Positions 1 through 7,614 of a DNA stretch of 64,000 bases are shown one piece after another. A model generated the notes under the pieces. That model saw only the letters and a list, made by a program, of their open reading frames with translations, ran no database searches and was not told the DNA's origin. The stretch's first letter is position 1, and every line of letters starts with the position of its first letter. The DNA comes from Eubacteriales bacterium (GTDB lineage Bacteria > Bacillota > Clostridia > Peptostreptococcales > Anaerovoracaceae): contig JAQUYC010000002.1 of NCBI GenBank assembly GCA_028692105.1, positions 62,001 through 126,000 of the forward strand. The letters are read 5' to 3'. Position numbers and translations under genes: made by a program.

Positions 1-435
1 AAACAGACTGCAAAAAAAGTCAGAAAAATATATAAAGGTACTGTAGTAACAGGTTTCGCGGGATCAGTATCAGATGCATTCACGCTTACAGAAAAGTTTG
101 AAAAGAAACTTGAAGAGCATTCAGGCAACCTTAAGCGTGCAGCGGTAGCACTTGCTCAGACATGGAGATCGGACAGGGCTATGAGAAATCTGGAAGCACT
201 TATGGTGGCAGCAGACAGAGAGAGCCTGCTGGTCATTTCGGGAAACGGAGAAGTAATTGAACCGGATGAAAACTTTGTTGCCATAGGCTCAGGCGGAAAT
301 TATGCTTATGCGGCAGCACATGCGCTTTATAAACATACTGACATGAATGCCGAGGAAATTGTAAGGGAAGCATTAACAATCGCTGCTTCCATTTGTGTGT
401 TTACGAATAATAACATTTCCGTAGAAAAACTGTAG
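1..435 (+). CDS. hslV: ATP-dependent protease proteolytic subunit HslV (ClpQ), 5' truncated by window edge
   Basis: The reading frame is open from base 1 and ends at the TAG at 433-435, giving the last 144 residues of a protein usually near 175-180. The N-terminal catalytic residue lies outside the window. Visible family features are [31 protein letters not shown] and the GNGEVIEP strand followed by AIGSGGNYA, all typical of the HslV beta-type proteasome fold. HslV forms the double-ring peptidase chamber of the cytoplasmic HslUV protease. hslU starts 14 bases downstream behind its own Shine-Dalgarno (SD) site, so the two are co-transcribed. Confidence 0.95.
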   Translation, partial: KQTAKKVRKIYKGTVVTGFAGSVSDAFTLTEKFEKKLEEHSGNLKRAAVALAQTWRSDRAMRNLEALMVAADRESLLVISGNGEVIEPDENFVAIGSGGNYAYAAAHALYKHTDMNAEEIVREALTIAASICVFTNNNISVEKL

Positions 436-449
436 AGGGGGAATAACGA

Positions 450-1886
450 ATGACCACATTGTATAATATGACTCCTAAAGAAATAGTAAAGGAGCTTGAT
501 AAATATATTATAGGACAGGATAGTGCAAAAAAGTCAGTAGCTGTAGCACTTCGGAACAGATATCGAAGGAATCTCCTCCCAGACGAGATGAGAGAGGAAA
601 TAACGCCGAAAAACATACTGATGATGGGACCAACCGGAGTTGGTAAAACAGAAATTGCAAGGCGATTAGCGAAGCTTATGGATGCTCCATTTGTAAAAGT
701 AGAAGCAACCAAATTTACAGAAGTAGGTTATGTCGGGCGTGATGTTGATTCTATGGTAAGAGACCTTGTGGAAGCATCTATAAGAATCACAAAACAAAAG
801 AGGCTTCAGGAGAAATACTCGGTTGCAGAGGAAATTGCCGATGAAAAAATTATTGAAGCTATTATTCCGGGCAAAAAAAAGCCGGCGCAAAATGCAGGTG
901 GTGTAAGAGGTCCGTTTGATTTTATCTTAGGTGGCGGGTTTCAATCAAATCAAAATCAACAAAAACCTGAATCCGGAGCAAAAGAAGACCCAAACGGCGA
1001 GAAGGGCGATATAGAACTTGCAAGAGAACAAGTACGTCAGCAGCTGAAGGATGGGTTGCTGGAAGACCAGTATATTGAAATAGAAGTGAACGAAAGTCCA
1101 AAGGGGAATAACCTTGATCTCGGAAATGAATCTATGAGCATCAATATCGGAAATATATTCGGGGACATGATGCCGCAGAAAAAGAAAAGGAAAAAGGTAC
1201 GCGTAAAAGATGCCCGAAAAATACTTCGTGAGCAGGAGGCACAGAACCTCATTGATATGGATCAGGTAACTGCGGAAGCTTTGGATAATGCAGAGCAGAA
1301 TGGAATAATCTTTATCGATGAAATAGATAAGATCGCTTCCGGAGGGGGTTACCGTTCCGGAGCCGATGTTTCCAGGGAAGGAGTGCAAAGGGACATACTG
1401 CCGATCGTAGAAGGAAGCGTCGTCAATACAAAATACGGCCCTGTAAAAACAGATCATGTGCTGTTTATCGGCGCAGGAGCATTCCATATTTCAAAACCGA
1501 CGGATTTGATACCGGAACTGCAGGGTAGATTTCCGATTCGAGTTGAATTGGAGAATCTGACTAAGGAAGCGTTTGTGCAGATTCTTACGGTGCCGGAAAA
1601 TGCGTTGATAAAACAGCATAAAATGTTGCTGGAAACAGAAGGCATCAAAGTAACCTTCACAGATGACGCAGTGGAGGAGATAGCGACAATGGCATTCCTG
1701 ACTAATGAGCAGACAGAAAATATCGGTGCAAGAAGACTGCATACCATTATGGAAAAGCTGCTGGAGGATATCTCATTTAATATCCCCGAGATGGAGCAAG
1801 AAGAAATCATAATTGACAAGGAATACGTCAATGATAAGTTTATTGATAGAATACATGCGGATGATATAGACAAATACATCCTGTAG
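450..1886 (+). CDS. hslU: ATP-dependent protease ATPase subunit HslU (ClpY)
   Basis: AAA+ unfoldase that feeds substrates to HslV. The 478 residues carry a Walker A motif GPTGVGKT at about 60-67, the long charged I-domain at about 110-260 with repetitive Gly/Gln/Lys stretches, Walker B IIFIDEID at about 286-293, and the C-terminal sensor region with [17 protein letters not shown]. It ends in DDIDKYIL, the kind of C-terminal tail that docks into HslV. The start is ATG after GAGGGGGAATAACGA. A rho-independent terminator follows at 1954. The order hslV-hslU-codY is the classic Firmicutes arrangement. Confidence 0.97.
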   Translation: MTTLYNMTPKEIVKELDKYIIGQDSAKKSVAVALRNRYRRNLLPDEMREEITPKNILMMGPTGVGKTEIARRLAKLMDAPFVKVEATKFTEVGYVGRDVDSMVRDLVEASIRITKQKRLQEKYSVAEEIADEKIIEAIIPGKKKPAQNAGGVRGPFDFILGGGFQSNQNQQKPESGAKEDPNGEKGDIELAREQVRQQLKDGLLEDQYIEIEVNESPKGNNLDLGNESMSINIGNIFGDMMPQKKKRKKVRVKDARKILREQEAQNLIDMDQVTAEALDNAEQNGIIFIDEIDKIASGGGYRSGADVSREGVQRDILPIVEGSVVNTKYGPVKTDHVLFIGAGAFHISKPTDLIPELQGRFPIRVELENLTKEAFVQILTVPENALIKQHKMLLETEGIKVTFTDDAVEEIATMAFLTNEQTENIGARRLHTIMEKLLEDISFNIPEMEQEEIIIDKEYVNDKFIDRIHADDIDKYIL

Positions 1887-1953
1887 ATTTCATCCTAATT
1901 AATGCATGGATAACGTGATACAATAGTGCATGTCGCAACAGTTGAATACTTAT

Positions 1954-1980
1954 GGCACAGGTATAAACCTGTGCCTTTTA
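1954..1980 (+). terminator. Rho-independent terminator after hslU
   Basis: A perfect 9-bp stem GGCACAGGT/ACCTGTGCC (1954-1962 and 1967-1975) with an ATAA loop is followed by TTTTA. It closes the hslVU unit. The remaining 2xx bases up to codY are AT-rich with no other gene; a weak promoter may lie around 2066-2097 but is not clear. Confidence 0.8.
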
Positions 1981-2182
1981 TCGTGTGAAATACGGTTAAT
2001 ATTCTGTGTATATGATGATTATAAGATGGAATACGGGATAAATTGTGCACGTTTCAGAAACTTTTTTGAACAATCAAAATATTTATTTACTTTATATAAA
2101 TTTCATATATAATATTTATGTTAGTAATAAAAAATTAAATGTTTCAAATATTATGATTCGGAATATTAATTGGAGGAATTAC

Positions 2183-2965
2183 ATGGAAGAAAAATATATT
2201 TTGACTAAAGTAAGAAAACTAAATTGGGTATTGCAGGAAAGTGCAGCTGGTGTATTCTCCTTTAATGATCTTTGTGGTATTTTGAGTGATTTGATGGATG
2301 CAAATGTTTATCTTGCAAACCTCAGGGGAAAGGTTATAGGAGTCCATTATAAAATCAAATCGGACAGCGCAACGATTACAGACCCTGAAACCGGCAGTGA
2401 AAAGTTTCCTAATGAGTACAATGAAGCACTGCTGAAGGTTGTGAAAACAGAAGCAAATCTTAAGGCGGAAGAAGCTATGGAAATATTCAAGTACGATTAC
2501 GATACCTATGACAAGCTCCATACAATAATTCCGATTTTGGGCGGAGGTAAGAGATGGGGAACTCTGATCCTTACAAGATACAAACCTGAATTTACAGACG
2601 AGGACCTGGTTCTGGGCGAGTACGGCGCAACTGTTGTGGGACTGGAGATTCAACGTCGCAAAAGTCTTGAAATTGAGGAAGAAGAAAGAAAGAGAGCTGT
2701 AGTTCAGATGGCTATAGGCACATTGTCCTACTCAGAAATCGAAGCTGTACAGCAAATTTTCGCCGAATTGCAGGGTGCGGAAGGACTTTTAGTTGCCAGT
2801 AAAATTGCGGACAGATCCGGTATAACAAGGTCTGTTATAGTTAATGCCCTCAGAAAACTGGAGAGTGCTGGTGTTATAGAATCGCGTTCTCTTGGAATGA
2901 AGGGTACGCATATTAAAATTTTGAATCCTAAATTTTCAGAAGAGCTTGAAAAACTGGAGGTATAA
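2183..2965 (+). CDS. codY: GTP-sensing global transcriptional repressor CodY
   Basis: Dimeric DNA-binding regulator that responds to branched-chain amino acids and GTP and represses stationary-phase, nutrient-uptake and amino-acid biosynthesis genes in Firmicutes. The 260 residues consist of an N-terminal GAF-type sensor half and a C-terminal winged helix carrying [17 protein letters not shown] followed by [16 protein letters not shown], nearly the universal CodY signature. The frame is open further upstream, but the ATG at 2183 has a GGAGG site at 2172-2176 and gives the normal N-terminus. It follows hslU as in other Firmicutes, with its own leader. Expected to be cytoplasmic and free-standing in transcription. 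Confidence 0.96.
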   Translation: MEEKYILTKVRKLNWVLQESAAGVFSFNDLCGILSDLMDANVYLANLRGKVIGVHYKIKSDSATITDPETGSEKFPNEYNEALLKVVKTEANLKAEEAMEIFKYDYDTYDKLHTIIPILGGGKRWGTLILTRYKPEFTDEDLVLGEYGATVVGLEIQRRKSLEIEEEERKRAVVQMAIGTLSYSEIEAVQQIFAELQGAEGLLVASKIADRSGITRSVIVNALRKLESAGVIESRSLGMKGTHIKILNPKFSEELEKLEV

Positions 2966-3000
2966 AAAATAACTGAAAGTAAAAACTGAGAAAGTGTAAC

Positions 3001-3046
3001 AAAAAACCCCTTATAGGAATATGCTGAATTGCTTGGGGGTTTTTTT
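3001..3046 (+). terminator. Terminator-like hairpin after codY overlapping the yunB ribosome site
   Basis: AAAAAACCCC (3001-3010) pairs with GGGGTTTTTT (3036-3045), with a 25-base loop and a seven-T run at 3040-3046. The G-run at 3035-3039 is also the only Shine-Dalgarno candidate for the ATG at 3047, so the 3' arm of the hairpin contains the ribosome site of the next gene. Confidence 0.6.
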
Positions 3047-3721
3047 ATGAAATACAGACATAAAAGAGACAGGCATAGCGGAAAATGGTTTGTCAGTCTG
3101 GTGCTGCTGATAGTACTGGCGCTTTACAGTGTAATTTTTACAGAAAAAATCATCAAGCCGAATGTCGGTGCCATCGCAGAAGTTAAAGTAAAAGCGATGA
3201 TCACAAAGATAGTTAACGATGCCGTTCACGATCAATTTGCATCCGGAGAAGAACTGAACGAATTATTGACGATAAAAACGGACCAAGAAGGAAACATAAC
3301 ATTTGTGGAATCCAATACCGTTGCAATGAACAGTCTTGCCGCCAAGCTGACTCAGGCTGTTCAGCAGCAATACAAGTGGAAAGAACCGGTTATGCTGAGC
3401 GTACCGGTAGGAAGTATGATTGGCAGCCAGGTATTATCCCAGTTCGGGCCATATATTGATTTAAAAGTATTGCCTATCGGCATGTCAAGGGTAAACTATA
3501 AAACGGAATTTGAAAGCATGGGCATAAACCAGACCAAATATAAAGTATATCTTGAGATGGATAGTCAGGCAAGAGTTCTGGCACCGTTTTCTATAAATAA
3601 TATAAATGTGTCGAATACAATCTTAGTGGCAGAAGCTATAATAATAGGCGAGGTGCCTGATGCATATATAAATGTTCCACCGGGCAGTGCCATGGATGCA
3701 ACGAACTTTTTCCCTGAATGA
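3047..3721 (+). CDS. yunB: Sporulation protein YunB
   Basis: Membrane-anchored protein of the YunB family, which in Bacillus is made under mother-cell sporulation control. The 224 residues have a basic N-terminus, one membrane segment at about 13-32 (WFVSLVLLIVLALYSVIF), then an extracytoplasmic domain with VNDAVHDQF, VPVGSMIGSQVL and GPYIDLKVLPIG, as in family members. The C-terminus has the EAIIIGEVPDAYINVP strand. ATG 3047 follows GGGGG at 3035-3039; an earlier TTG at 3029 would lie within the hairpin loop and is less likely. Its presence suggests a spore-forming host, because yunB is restricted to endospore formers. Confidence 0.9.
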   Translation: MKYRHKRDRHSGKWFVSLVLLIVLALYSVIFTEKIIKPNVGAIAEVKVKAMITKIVNDAVHDQFASGEELNELLTIKTDQEGNITFVESNTVAMNSLAAKLTQAVQQQYKWKEPVMLSVPVGSMIGSQVLSQFGPYIDLKVLPIGMSRVNYKTEFESMGINQTKYKVYLEMDSQARVLAPFSINNINVSNTILVAEAIIIGEVPDAYINVPPGSAMDATNFFPE

Positions 3722-3742
3722 TCCTGATGATGAGGTGTTTGA

Positions 3743-5029
3743 TTGAGATTTACAGATGATAATACAATAATAAGAGACGAGGAATACCGGGCGATACTTG
3801 TGGCAGTTCAACAGAGTGAGGATATTTCTTATTCCATGGAGGAGCTTTGGGCTTTAGCCGAAGCGGCAGGAGTAGATGTGGCAGGAGAAATGATACAAAA
3901 CAAAGAACATGTCAATACAGCCACATATATCGGAAAAGGGAAAGTAGATGAACTTCGTGAAATGTGTGAAAACATAGAAGTAGATACTGTTATTTTTAAT
4001 GACGAACTATCCGGTATGCAGCTAAGAAATTTGGAGGACAAGCTGGGCGTAAGAGTGTTTGACAGGACTATTCTGATATTAGACATCTTTGCCTCCCGTG
4101 CCGTTTCCAGGGAAGGGAAACTGCAAGTTGAACTGGCTCAGCTTCAATATCGACTTCCCAGACTGACCGGCTTCGGTAAATCGTTGTCAAGGCTTGGAGC
4201 AGGAATAGGGACAAGGGGACCGGGAGAAAAAAAGCTGGAAACAGACAGACGGCATATTTCCAAGAGAATGGATGAGATTAAAAAGGAGCTTCAGGATGTA
4301 AAAAGCAGCCGCGGAACACAAAGAGCAAAAAGGCAAAAGTCAGAAGTTCCTGTAGTTGCCCTTGTAGGATATACAAATTCAGGAAAATCCGCGCTGATGA
4401 ACAAGCTTTTGCAATTGACGGAAAAAGAAGAAAAGAGCGTTTTTGAAAAAGACATTTTGTTTGCAACTCTTGATACGGCACAGAGAAATGTGAAACTTGA
4501 TACAAATCAGGAGTTTATTTTGATCGATACAGTAGGATTTATCAGCAAACTGCCGCATTCGTTGATCAAGGCCTTCAAATCGACCTTGGAAGAGGTGAAG
4601 TATGCGGATCTGCTTCTTCATGTTGTGGATGTCTCCTATCCTGATCATGATTTTCATATCAATGTTACTAATCAGGTATTGAAAGAAATCGGGGCTGCAG
4701 ATAAAGAAAAACTGATGGTTTATAATAAGATCGATATTGCAGGAGAAATGAGCTTGCCCAATGGTGATGAAATTATTTATATCTCAGCAACCCGAGGTGA
4801 CAATATAGAAGCTTTGATGCAGAGAATCAAAGAAAAACTCTTTTCCGACAGTATTGTCGTCTCCATGCTTGTACCATATGACCGCGGGGACATATCCTCA
4901 TATATTTGTGATAATTGCAGAGTAATAAGGCTGGACTATAAAGAAGAAGGCACATACATTGAAGCAGAAATTTCCGTGAAAGATTATGGCAGATTGGAGC
5001 AATATATTACTGAGGGAGGTATCTTTTGA
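3743..5029 (+). CDS. hflX: GTPase HflX
   Basis: Ribosome-associated GTPase that splits stalled or heat-damaged 70S ribosomes. The 428 residues comprise the HflX N-terminal domain with TATYIGKGKVDEL, the glycine-rich linker GAGIGTRGPGEKKLETDRR, and a G domain with G1 GYTNSGKS at about 208-215, G3 DTVGF at about 261 and G4 NKID at about 326. Start is TTG 3743 with GATGAGGTG upstream. Its stop overlaps the next start by 4 bases, so expression is translationally coupled to the YigZ-family gene. Confidence 0.96.
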   Translation: MRFTDDNTIIRDEEYRAILVAVQQSEDISYSMEELWALAEAAGVDVAGEMIQNKEHVNTATYIGKGKVDELREMCENIEVDTVIFNDELSGMQLRNLEDKLGVRVFDRTILILDIFASRAVSREGKLQVELAQLQYRLPRLTGFGKSLSRLGAGIGTRGPGEKKLETDRRHISKRMDEIKKELQDVKSSRGTQRAKRQKSEVPVVALVGYTNSGKSALMNKLLQLTEKEEKSVFEKDILFATLDTAQRNVKLDTNQEFILIDTVGFISKLPHSLIKAFKSTLEEVKYADLLLHVVDVSYPDHDFHINVTNQVLKEIGAADKEKLMVYNKIDIAGEMSLPNGDEIIYISATRGDNIEALMQRIKEKLFSDSIVVSMLVPYDRGDISSYICDNCRVIRLDYKEEGTYIEAEISVKDYGRLEQYITEGGIF

Positions 5030-5655
5030 TTAAGTACAAGACAGTGATGCAGGAATCGAAAATTGAGCAGGTCATCAGCAAATCAAGATTTATCGGTCAT
5101 GTAAAGCCAGTTGAATACAGGGAAGAAGCAGAGGAGTTTATAGCAAAGGTGCGGGCAGAGCATAAAGCTGCTACACACAATGTCCCTGCATTCGTTATCG
5201 GGGATCGGTTCCAGCTTCAATGGGCCAGTGATGACGGAGAGCCGCAGGGCACATCAGGAGCTCCAATCGTACAGATGCTGGTGAAGGAAGAAATCACAAA
5301 TTTAACAGTAGTAATAACACGATACTTCGGTGGTATCAAACTGGGAACCGGAGGATTGGTAAGGGCTTACACAGGCACGGCAAAATTGGCTTTAGAAGCA
5401 GGTGTGATCTGCGCCGTAAAAGAGCTGAACGAGCTGAAAGTCAGGCTGGACTATACATTTCTCGGAAAGCTGCAAAATCTTGCGTTAAACGGAAAGTTTG
5501 AAGTCAGAAATGCAATATTTGAGGATGCGGTAACTGTTGATTTACTGATGGAACCTGAGCATACGGAAGAAGTAGAAGCGATGGTTTCAAATTTAACTGC
5601 CGGAAGTGCTGTAATCGTATCGGAAAGTATAAAATTGGAAAAGGTTAAAATTTAA
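5026..5655 (+). CDS. YigZ/IMPACT family protein (UPF0029)
   Basis: 209 residues of the bacterial YigZ/YvyE branch of the IMPACT family, related to regulators of translation but with no settled reaction. Visible hallmarks are SKSRFIGHVKPV at the N-terminus, the DDGEPQGTSGAPI core motif, VVITRYFGGIKLGTGGLVRAYTG, and a C-terminal ferredoxin-like DUF1949 domain. It starts at TTG 5026 inside the hflX stop, so it is the second gene of a two-gene unit. Cytoplasmic. The function beyond the family name is inferred. Confidence 0.93.
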   Translation: MIKYKTVMQESKIEQVISKSRFIGHVKPVEYREEAEEFIAKVRAEHKAATHNVPAFVIGDRFQLQWASDDGEPQGTSGAPIVQMLVKEEITNLTVVITRYFGGIKLGTGGLVRAYTGTAKLALEAGVICAVKELNELKVRLDYTFLGKLQNLALNGKFEVRNAIFEDAVTVDLLMEPEHTEEVEAMVSNLTAGSAVIVSESIKLEKVKI

Positions 5656-5695
5656 CCGTAGACTGTGATTTAATGAAAAAAAACATATTTTGTCG

Positions 5696-5724
5696 TTGAC
5701 ATTGAATTTTTGATATGCTAAGAT
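5696..5724 (+). promoter_or_regulatory. Sigma-A promoter of the tRNA array
   Basis: TTGACA at 5696-5701, a 17-base spacer and TAAGAT at 5719-5724. The first tRNA begins 35 bases after the -10 box. Confidence 0.85.
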
Positions 5725-5758
5725 AAAAATCGGTCACAAAAAGGCATGGTATAAACAT

Positions 5759-5833
5759 TCCAAGGTAGCTCAATGGTGGAGCACTCGGCTGTTAACCGAT
5801 AGGCTGTGGGTTCGAGCCCCACCCTTGGAGCCA
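5759..5833 (+). tRNA. tRNA-Asn(GTT)
   Basis: Acceptor arms TCCAAGG/CCTTGGA pair fully, the anticodon loop is CTGTTAA, the T arm has GTTCGAG, discriminator G and an encoded CCA. First gene of the array. Confidence 0.97.
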
Positions 5834-5867
5834 ATAATAAATAATTGACGAAAAAAGTAAAATGGAC

Positions 5868-5896
5868 TTGACACACAAGGGCACCCAATATATACT
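5868..5896 (+). promoter_or_regulatory. Second, internal promoter of the tRNA array
   Basis: TTGACA at 5868-5873, a 17-base spacer and TATACT at 5891-5896, placed in the 98-base gap between tRNA-Asn and tRNA-Val. It would allow the fifteen downstream tRNAs to be transcribed separately from tRNA-Asn. Confidence 0.8.
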
Positions 5897-5931
5897 AAAT
5901 AAATGTGTCAAGCAGTTGAAAACTTATTCCC

Positions 5932-6007
5932 GGGCGCATAGCTCAGCTGGGAGAGCACCTGCCTTACAAGCAGGGGGTCATAGGTTCGAGCCCTATTGCG
6001 CCCACCA
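5932..6007 (+). tRNA. tRNA-Val(TAC)
   Basis: Acceptor GGGCGCA/TGCGCCC, anticodon stem CCTGC/GCAGG with TAC in the loop, T-arm GTTCGAG, encoded ACCA end. Confidence 0.97.
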
Positions 6008-6056
6008 AAATGATTCAGGAAGACCCCCACTCAAAAGAGTATAGCGGGTAAAAAAT

Positions 6057-6133
6057 GGCCTGGTAGTTCAGTTGGTTAGAATGCCAGCCTGTCACGCTGG
6101 AGGTCGTCGGTTCGAGCCCGATCCAGGTCGCCA
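6057..6133 (+). tRNA. tRNA-Asp(GTC)
   Basis: Acceptor GGCCTGG/CCAGGTC with one G-U pair, anticodon GTC, discriminator G as expected for Asp, encoded CCA. Confidence 0.97.
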
Positions 6134-6155
6134 TTAAATTATTAACAGCTTATAA

Positions 6156-6230
6156 GCTGGTGTGGCTCAACGGTAGAGCAGCTGATTTGTAATCAGCAGG
6201 TTGGGGGTTCGATTCCCTCCACCAGCTCCA
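6156..6230 (+). tRNA. tRNA-Thr(TGT)
   Basis: Acceptor GCTGGTG/CACCAGC, anticodon stem CTGAT/ATCAG with TGT in the loop, encoded CCA. Confidence 0.97.
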
Positions 6231-6251
6231 AGTGAATAAATTTAATAATTC

Positions 6252-6336
6252 GGAGGGATTCCCGAGTGGCTAAAGGGGGCGGACTGTAAATCCGTTAGCG
6301 GAGCTTTCGGTGGTTCGAATCCACCTCCCTCCACCA
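6252..6336 (+). tRNA. tRNA-Tyr(GTA)
   Basis: Acceptor GGAGGGA/TCCCTCC, anticodon GTA, long variable arm of a class II tRNA, discriminator A, encoded CCA; 85 bases. Confidence 0.97.
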
Positions 6337-6343
6337 ATTTTAT

Positions 6344-6418
6344 GCGGAAGTGGCTCAGGGGTAGAGCATCGCCTTGCCAAGGCGAGGGTCGCGAGTTCGA
6401 ATCTCGTCTTCCGCTCCA
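6344..6418 (+). tRNA. tRNA-Gly(GCC)
   Basis: Acceptor GCGGAAG/CTTCCGC, anticodon loop TTGCCAA, encoded CCA. Confidence 0.97.
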
Positions 6419-6423
6419 AATTT

Positions 6424-6497
6424 GCGGATGTCGTACAATGGTAGTACTTCAGCCTTCCAAGCTGATAGCGCGGGTTCGATTCCCGCCATCCGCTCCA
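6424..6497 (+). tRNA. tRNA-Gly(TCC)
   Basis: Acceptor GCGGATG/CATCCGC, anticodon stem CAGC/GCTG with TCC in the loop, encoded CCA; only 5 bases after the previous tRNA. Confidence 0.97.
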
Positions 6498-6503
6498 CTA
6501 TCA

Positions 6504-6580
6504 GGGCTCATAGCTCAGCTGGATAGAGCAACGGCCTTCTAAGCCGTGTGTCCGGGGTTCGAATCCCTGTGGGCTCGCCA
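6504..6580 (+). tRNA. tRNA-Arg(TCT)
   Basis: Acceptor GGGCTCA/TGGGCTC with two G-U pairs, anticodon TCT, discriminator G, encoded CCA. Confidence 0.96.
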
Positions 6581-6593
6581 TTACTTTTGAGAA

Positions 6594-6669
6594 TGGGGTA
6601 TAGCCAAGCCGGTAAGGCAACGGACTTTGACTCCGTCATTCGTAGGTTCGAGTCCTGCTACCCCAGCCA
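6594..6669 (+). tRNA. tRNA-Gln(TTG)
   Basis: Acceptor TGGGGTA/TACCCCA (U1-A72 as in tRNA-Gln), anticodon loop CTTTGAC, discriminator G, encoded CCA. Confidence 0.97.
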
Positions 6670-6673
6670 ATAA

Positions 6674-6749
6674 GACCCATTAGCTCAGTTGGCAGAGCAC
6701 TTGACTTTTAATCAAGGTGTCCCGCGTTCGAATCGCGGATGGGTCACCA
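6674..6749 (+). tRNA. tRNA-Lys(TTT)
   Basis: Acceptor GACCCAT/ATGGGTC, anticodon stem CTTGA/TCAAG with TTT in the loop, discriminator A, encoded CCA. Confidence 0.97.
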
Positions 6750-6782
6750 ATGAAATAGATTAATGGAGTAGAACCTAACGAT

Positions 6783-6871
6783 GGAGAGGTGTCCGAGCGG
6801 TTTAAGGAGCTGGTCTTGAAAACCAGTGACTCCGAAAGGGGCCGTGGGTTCGAATCCCACCCTCTCCGCCA
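6783..6871 (+). tRNA. tRNA-Ser(TGA)
   Basis: Acceptor GGAGAGG/CCTCTCC, anticodon TGA, long variable arm, discriminator G, encoded CCA; 89 bases. Confidence 0.97.
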
Positions 6872-6894
6872 TAAATAGGAAATCGACCATCTAT

Positions 6895-6986
6895 GGAGAA
6901 GTACTCAAGCAGGCTCAAGAGGACGGTTTGCTAAACCGTTAGACCGGGTAACTGGTGCATGGGTTCGAATCCCATCTTCTCCGCCA
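6895..6986 (+). tRNA. tRNA-Ser(GCT)
   Basis: Acceptor GGAGAAG/CTTCTCC, anticodon stem ACGGT/ACCGT with GCT in the loop, long variable arm, encoded CCA; 92 bases. Confidence 0.97.
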
Positions 6987-6989
6987 CAT

Positions 6990-7065
6990 AGGGGCATAGC
7001 TCAGTTGGTAGAGCAGTGGTCTCCAAAACCACGTGCCGTGGGTTCGAATCCTACTGCCCCTGCCA
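6990..7065 (+). tRNA. tRNA-Trp(CCA)
   Basis: Acceptor AGGGGCA/TGCCCCT, anticodon stem GTGGT/ACCAC with CCA in the loop, discriminator G, encoded CCA. Confidence 0.97.
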
Positions 7066-7087
7066 ATTTGTTTCAAGCGTCATGTTT

Positions 7088-7164
7088 CGGAGTGTAGCGC
7101 AGCTTGGTAGCGCATCTGGTTTGGGACCAGAGGGCCGAAGGTTCGAATCCTTTCACTCCGACCA
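7088..7164 (+). tRNA. tRNA-Pro(TGG)
   Basis: Acceptor CGGAGTG/CACTCCG, anticodon stem TCTGG/CCAGA with TGG in the loop, discriminator A, encoded CCA. Confidence 0.97.
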
Positions 7165-7174
7165 TTTTAAACGC

Positions 7175-7251
7175 GGGCCATTAGCTCAGTTGGTCAGAGC
7201 GTCCGGCTCATAACCGGCAGGTCCGGGGTTCAAGTCCCTGATGGCCCACCA
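7175..7251 (+). tRNA. tRNA with CAT anticodon (elongator Met or lysidine-modified Ile2)
   Basis: Acceptor GGGCCAT/ATGGCCC is fully paired (G1-C72), and the anticodon stem lacks the three G-C pairs of initiators, so this is not initiator tRNA. CAT could be elongator Met or Ile2 read after lysidine modification; the sequence alone does not settle it. Encoded ACCA end. Confidence 0.93.
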
Positions 7252-7268
7252 TAATTATTATAGTTTTT

Positions 7269-7344
7269 GCCCAGATAGCTCAGTAGGTAGAGCAGTAGAC
7301 TGAAAATCTACGTGTCCTTGGTTCAATTCCGAGTCTGGGCACCA
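7269..7344 (+). tRNA. tRNA-Phe(GAA)
   Basis: Acceptor GCCCAGA/TCTGGGC, anticodon stem GTAGA/TCTAC with GAA in the loop, discriminator A, encoded CCA. Last gene of the array. Confidence 0.97.
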
Positions 7345-7362
7345 TGCGCAAGCATAAGAAAG

Positions 7363-7409
7363 AATACGCAGTTGCAGACAAAAAGTCCGACTGTGTATTT
7401 TTATTTTTT
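7363..7409 (+). terminator. Terminator of the tRNA array
   Basis: AATACGCAGT (7363-7372) pairs with ACTGTGTATT (7390-7399) including one G-U pair, with an inner GAC/GTC helix in the loop, followed by TTTATTTTTT. Confidence 0.8.
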
Positions 7410-7422
7410 GATGACTTTTTAC

Positions 7423-7470
7423 AAACAAGCAGTCACATTACGTATAAATAATAATTATTTGCTTGTTTTT
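7423..7470 (+). other. Unassigned hairpin between tRNA array and VWA gene
   Basis: AAACAAGCA (7423-7431) pairs with TGCTTGTTT (7460-7468) and ends in a short T-run. It could be a second terminator or part of an unstudied leader. It lies upstream of the promoter proposed at 7507, so it is probably not in the VWA mRNA. Confidence 0.4.
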
Positions 7471-7506
7471 CCTCGTAGGAGCAGGAAATTTGTAGCAAAC
7501 ATTAAG

Positions 7507-7535
7507 TTGAATTATGAGTTTTAAATTAAGATAAT
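7507..7535 (+). promoter_or_regulatory. Probable promoter of the VWA/SLH gene
   Basis: TTGAAT at 7507-7512, a 17-base spacer and GATAAT at 7530-7535. The ATG at 7615 lies 80 bases downstream. Confidence 0.55.
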
Positions 7536-7614
7536 TAATAAAGAAGGGGTGTTCTATACAGGTATTTCTATAGGGGATTGTAATAAGAGATTAATAGGTT
7601 CAGGGGGAAAAATT

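Noticed and set aside
945..1487. 180-residue open frame on the - strand
   Set aside because: Fully inside hslU, which has all its motifs; no ribosome site.
7175..7251. Initiator tRNA-Met
   Set aside because: G1-C72 is paired and the anticodon stem lacks the initiator G-C run; it is elongator Met or Ile2.
5862..7524. Short + strand open frames in the tRNA array
   Set aside because: They run through tRNA genes that fold perfectly, and have no coding signal.
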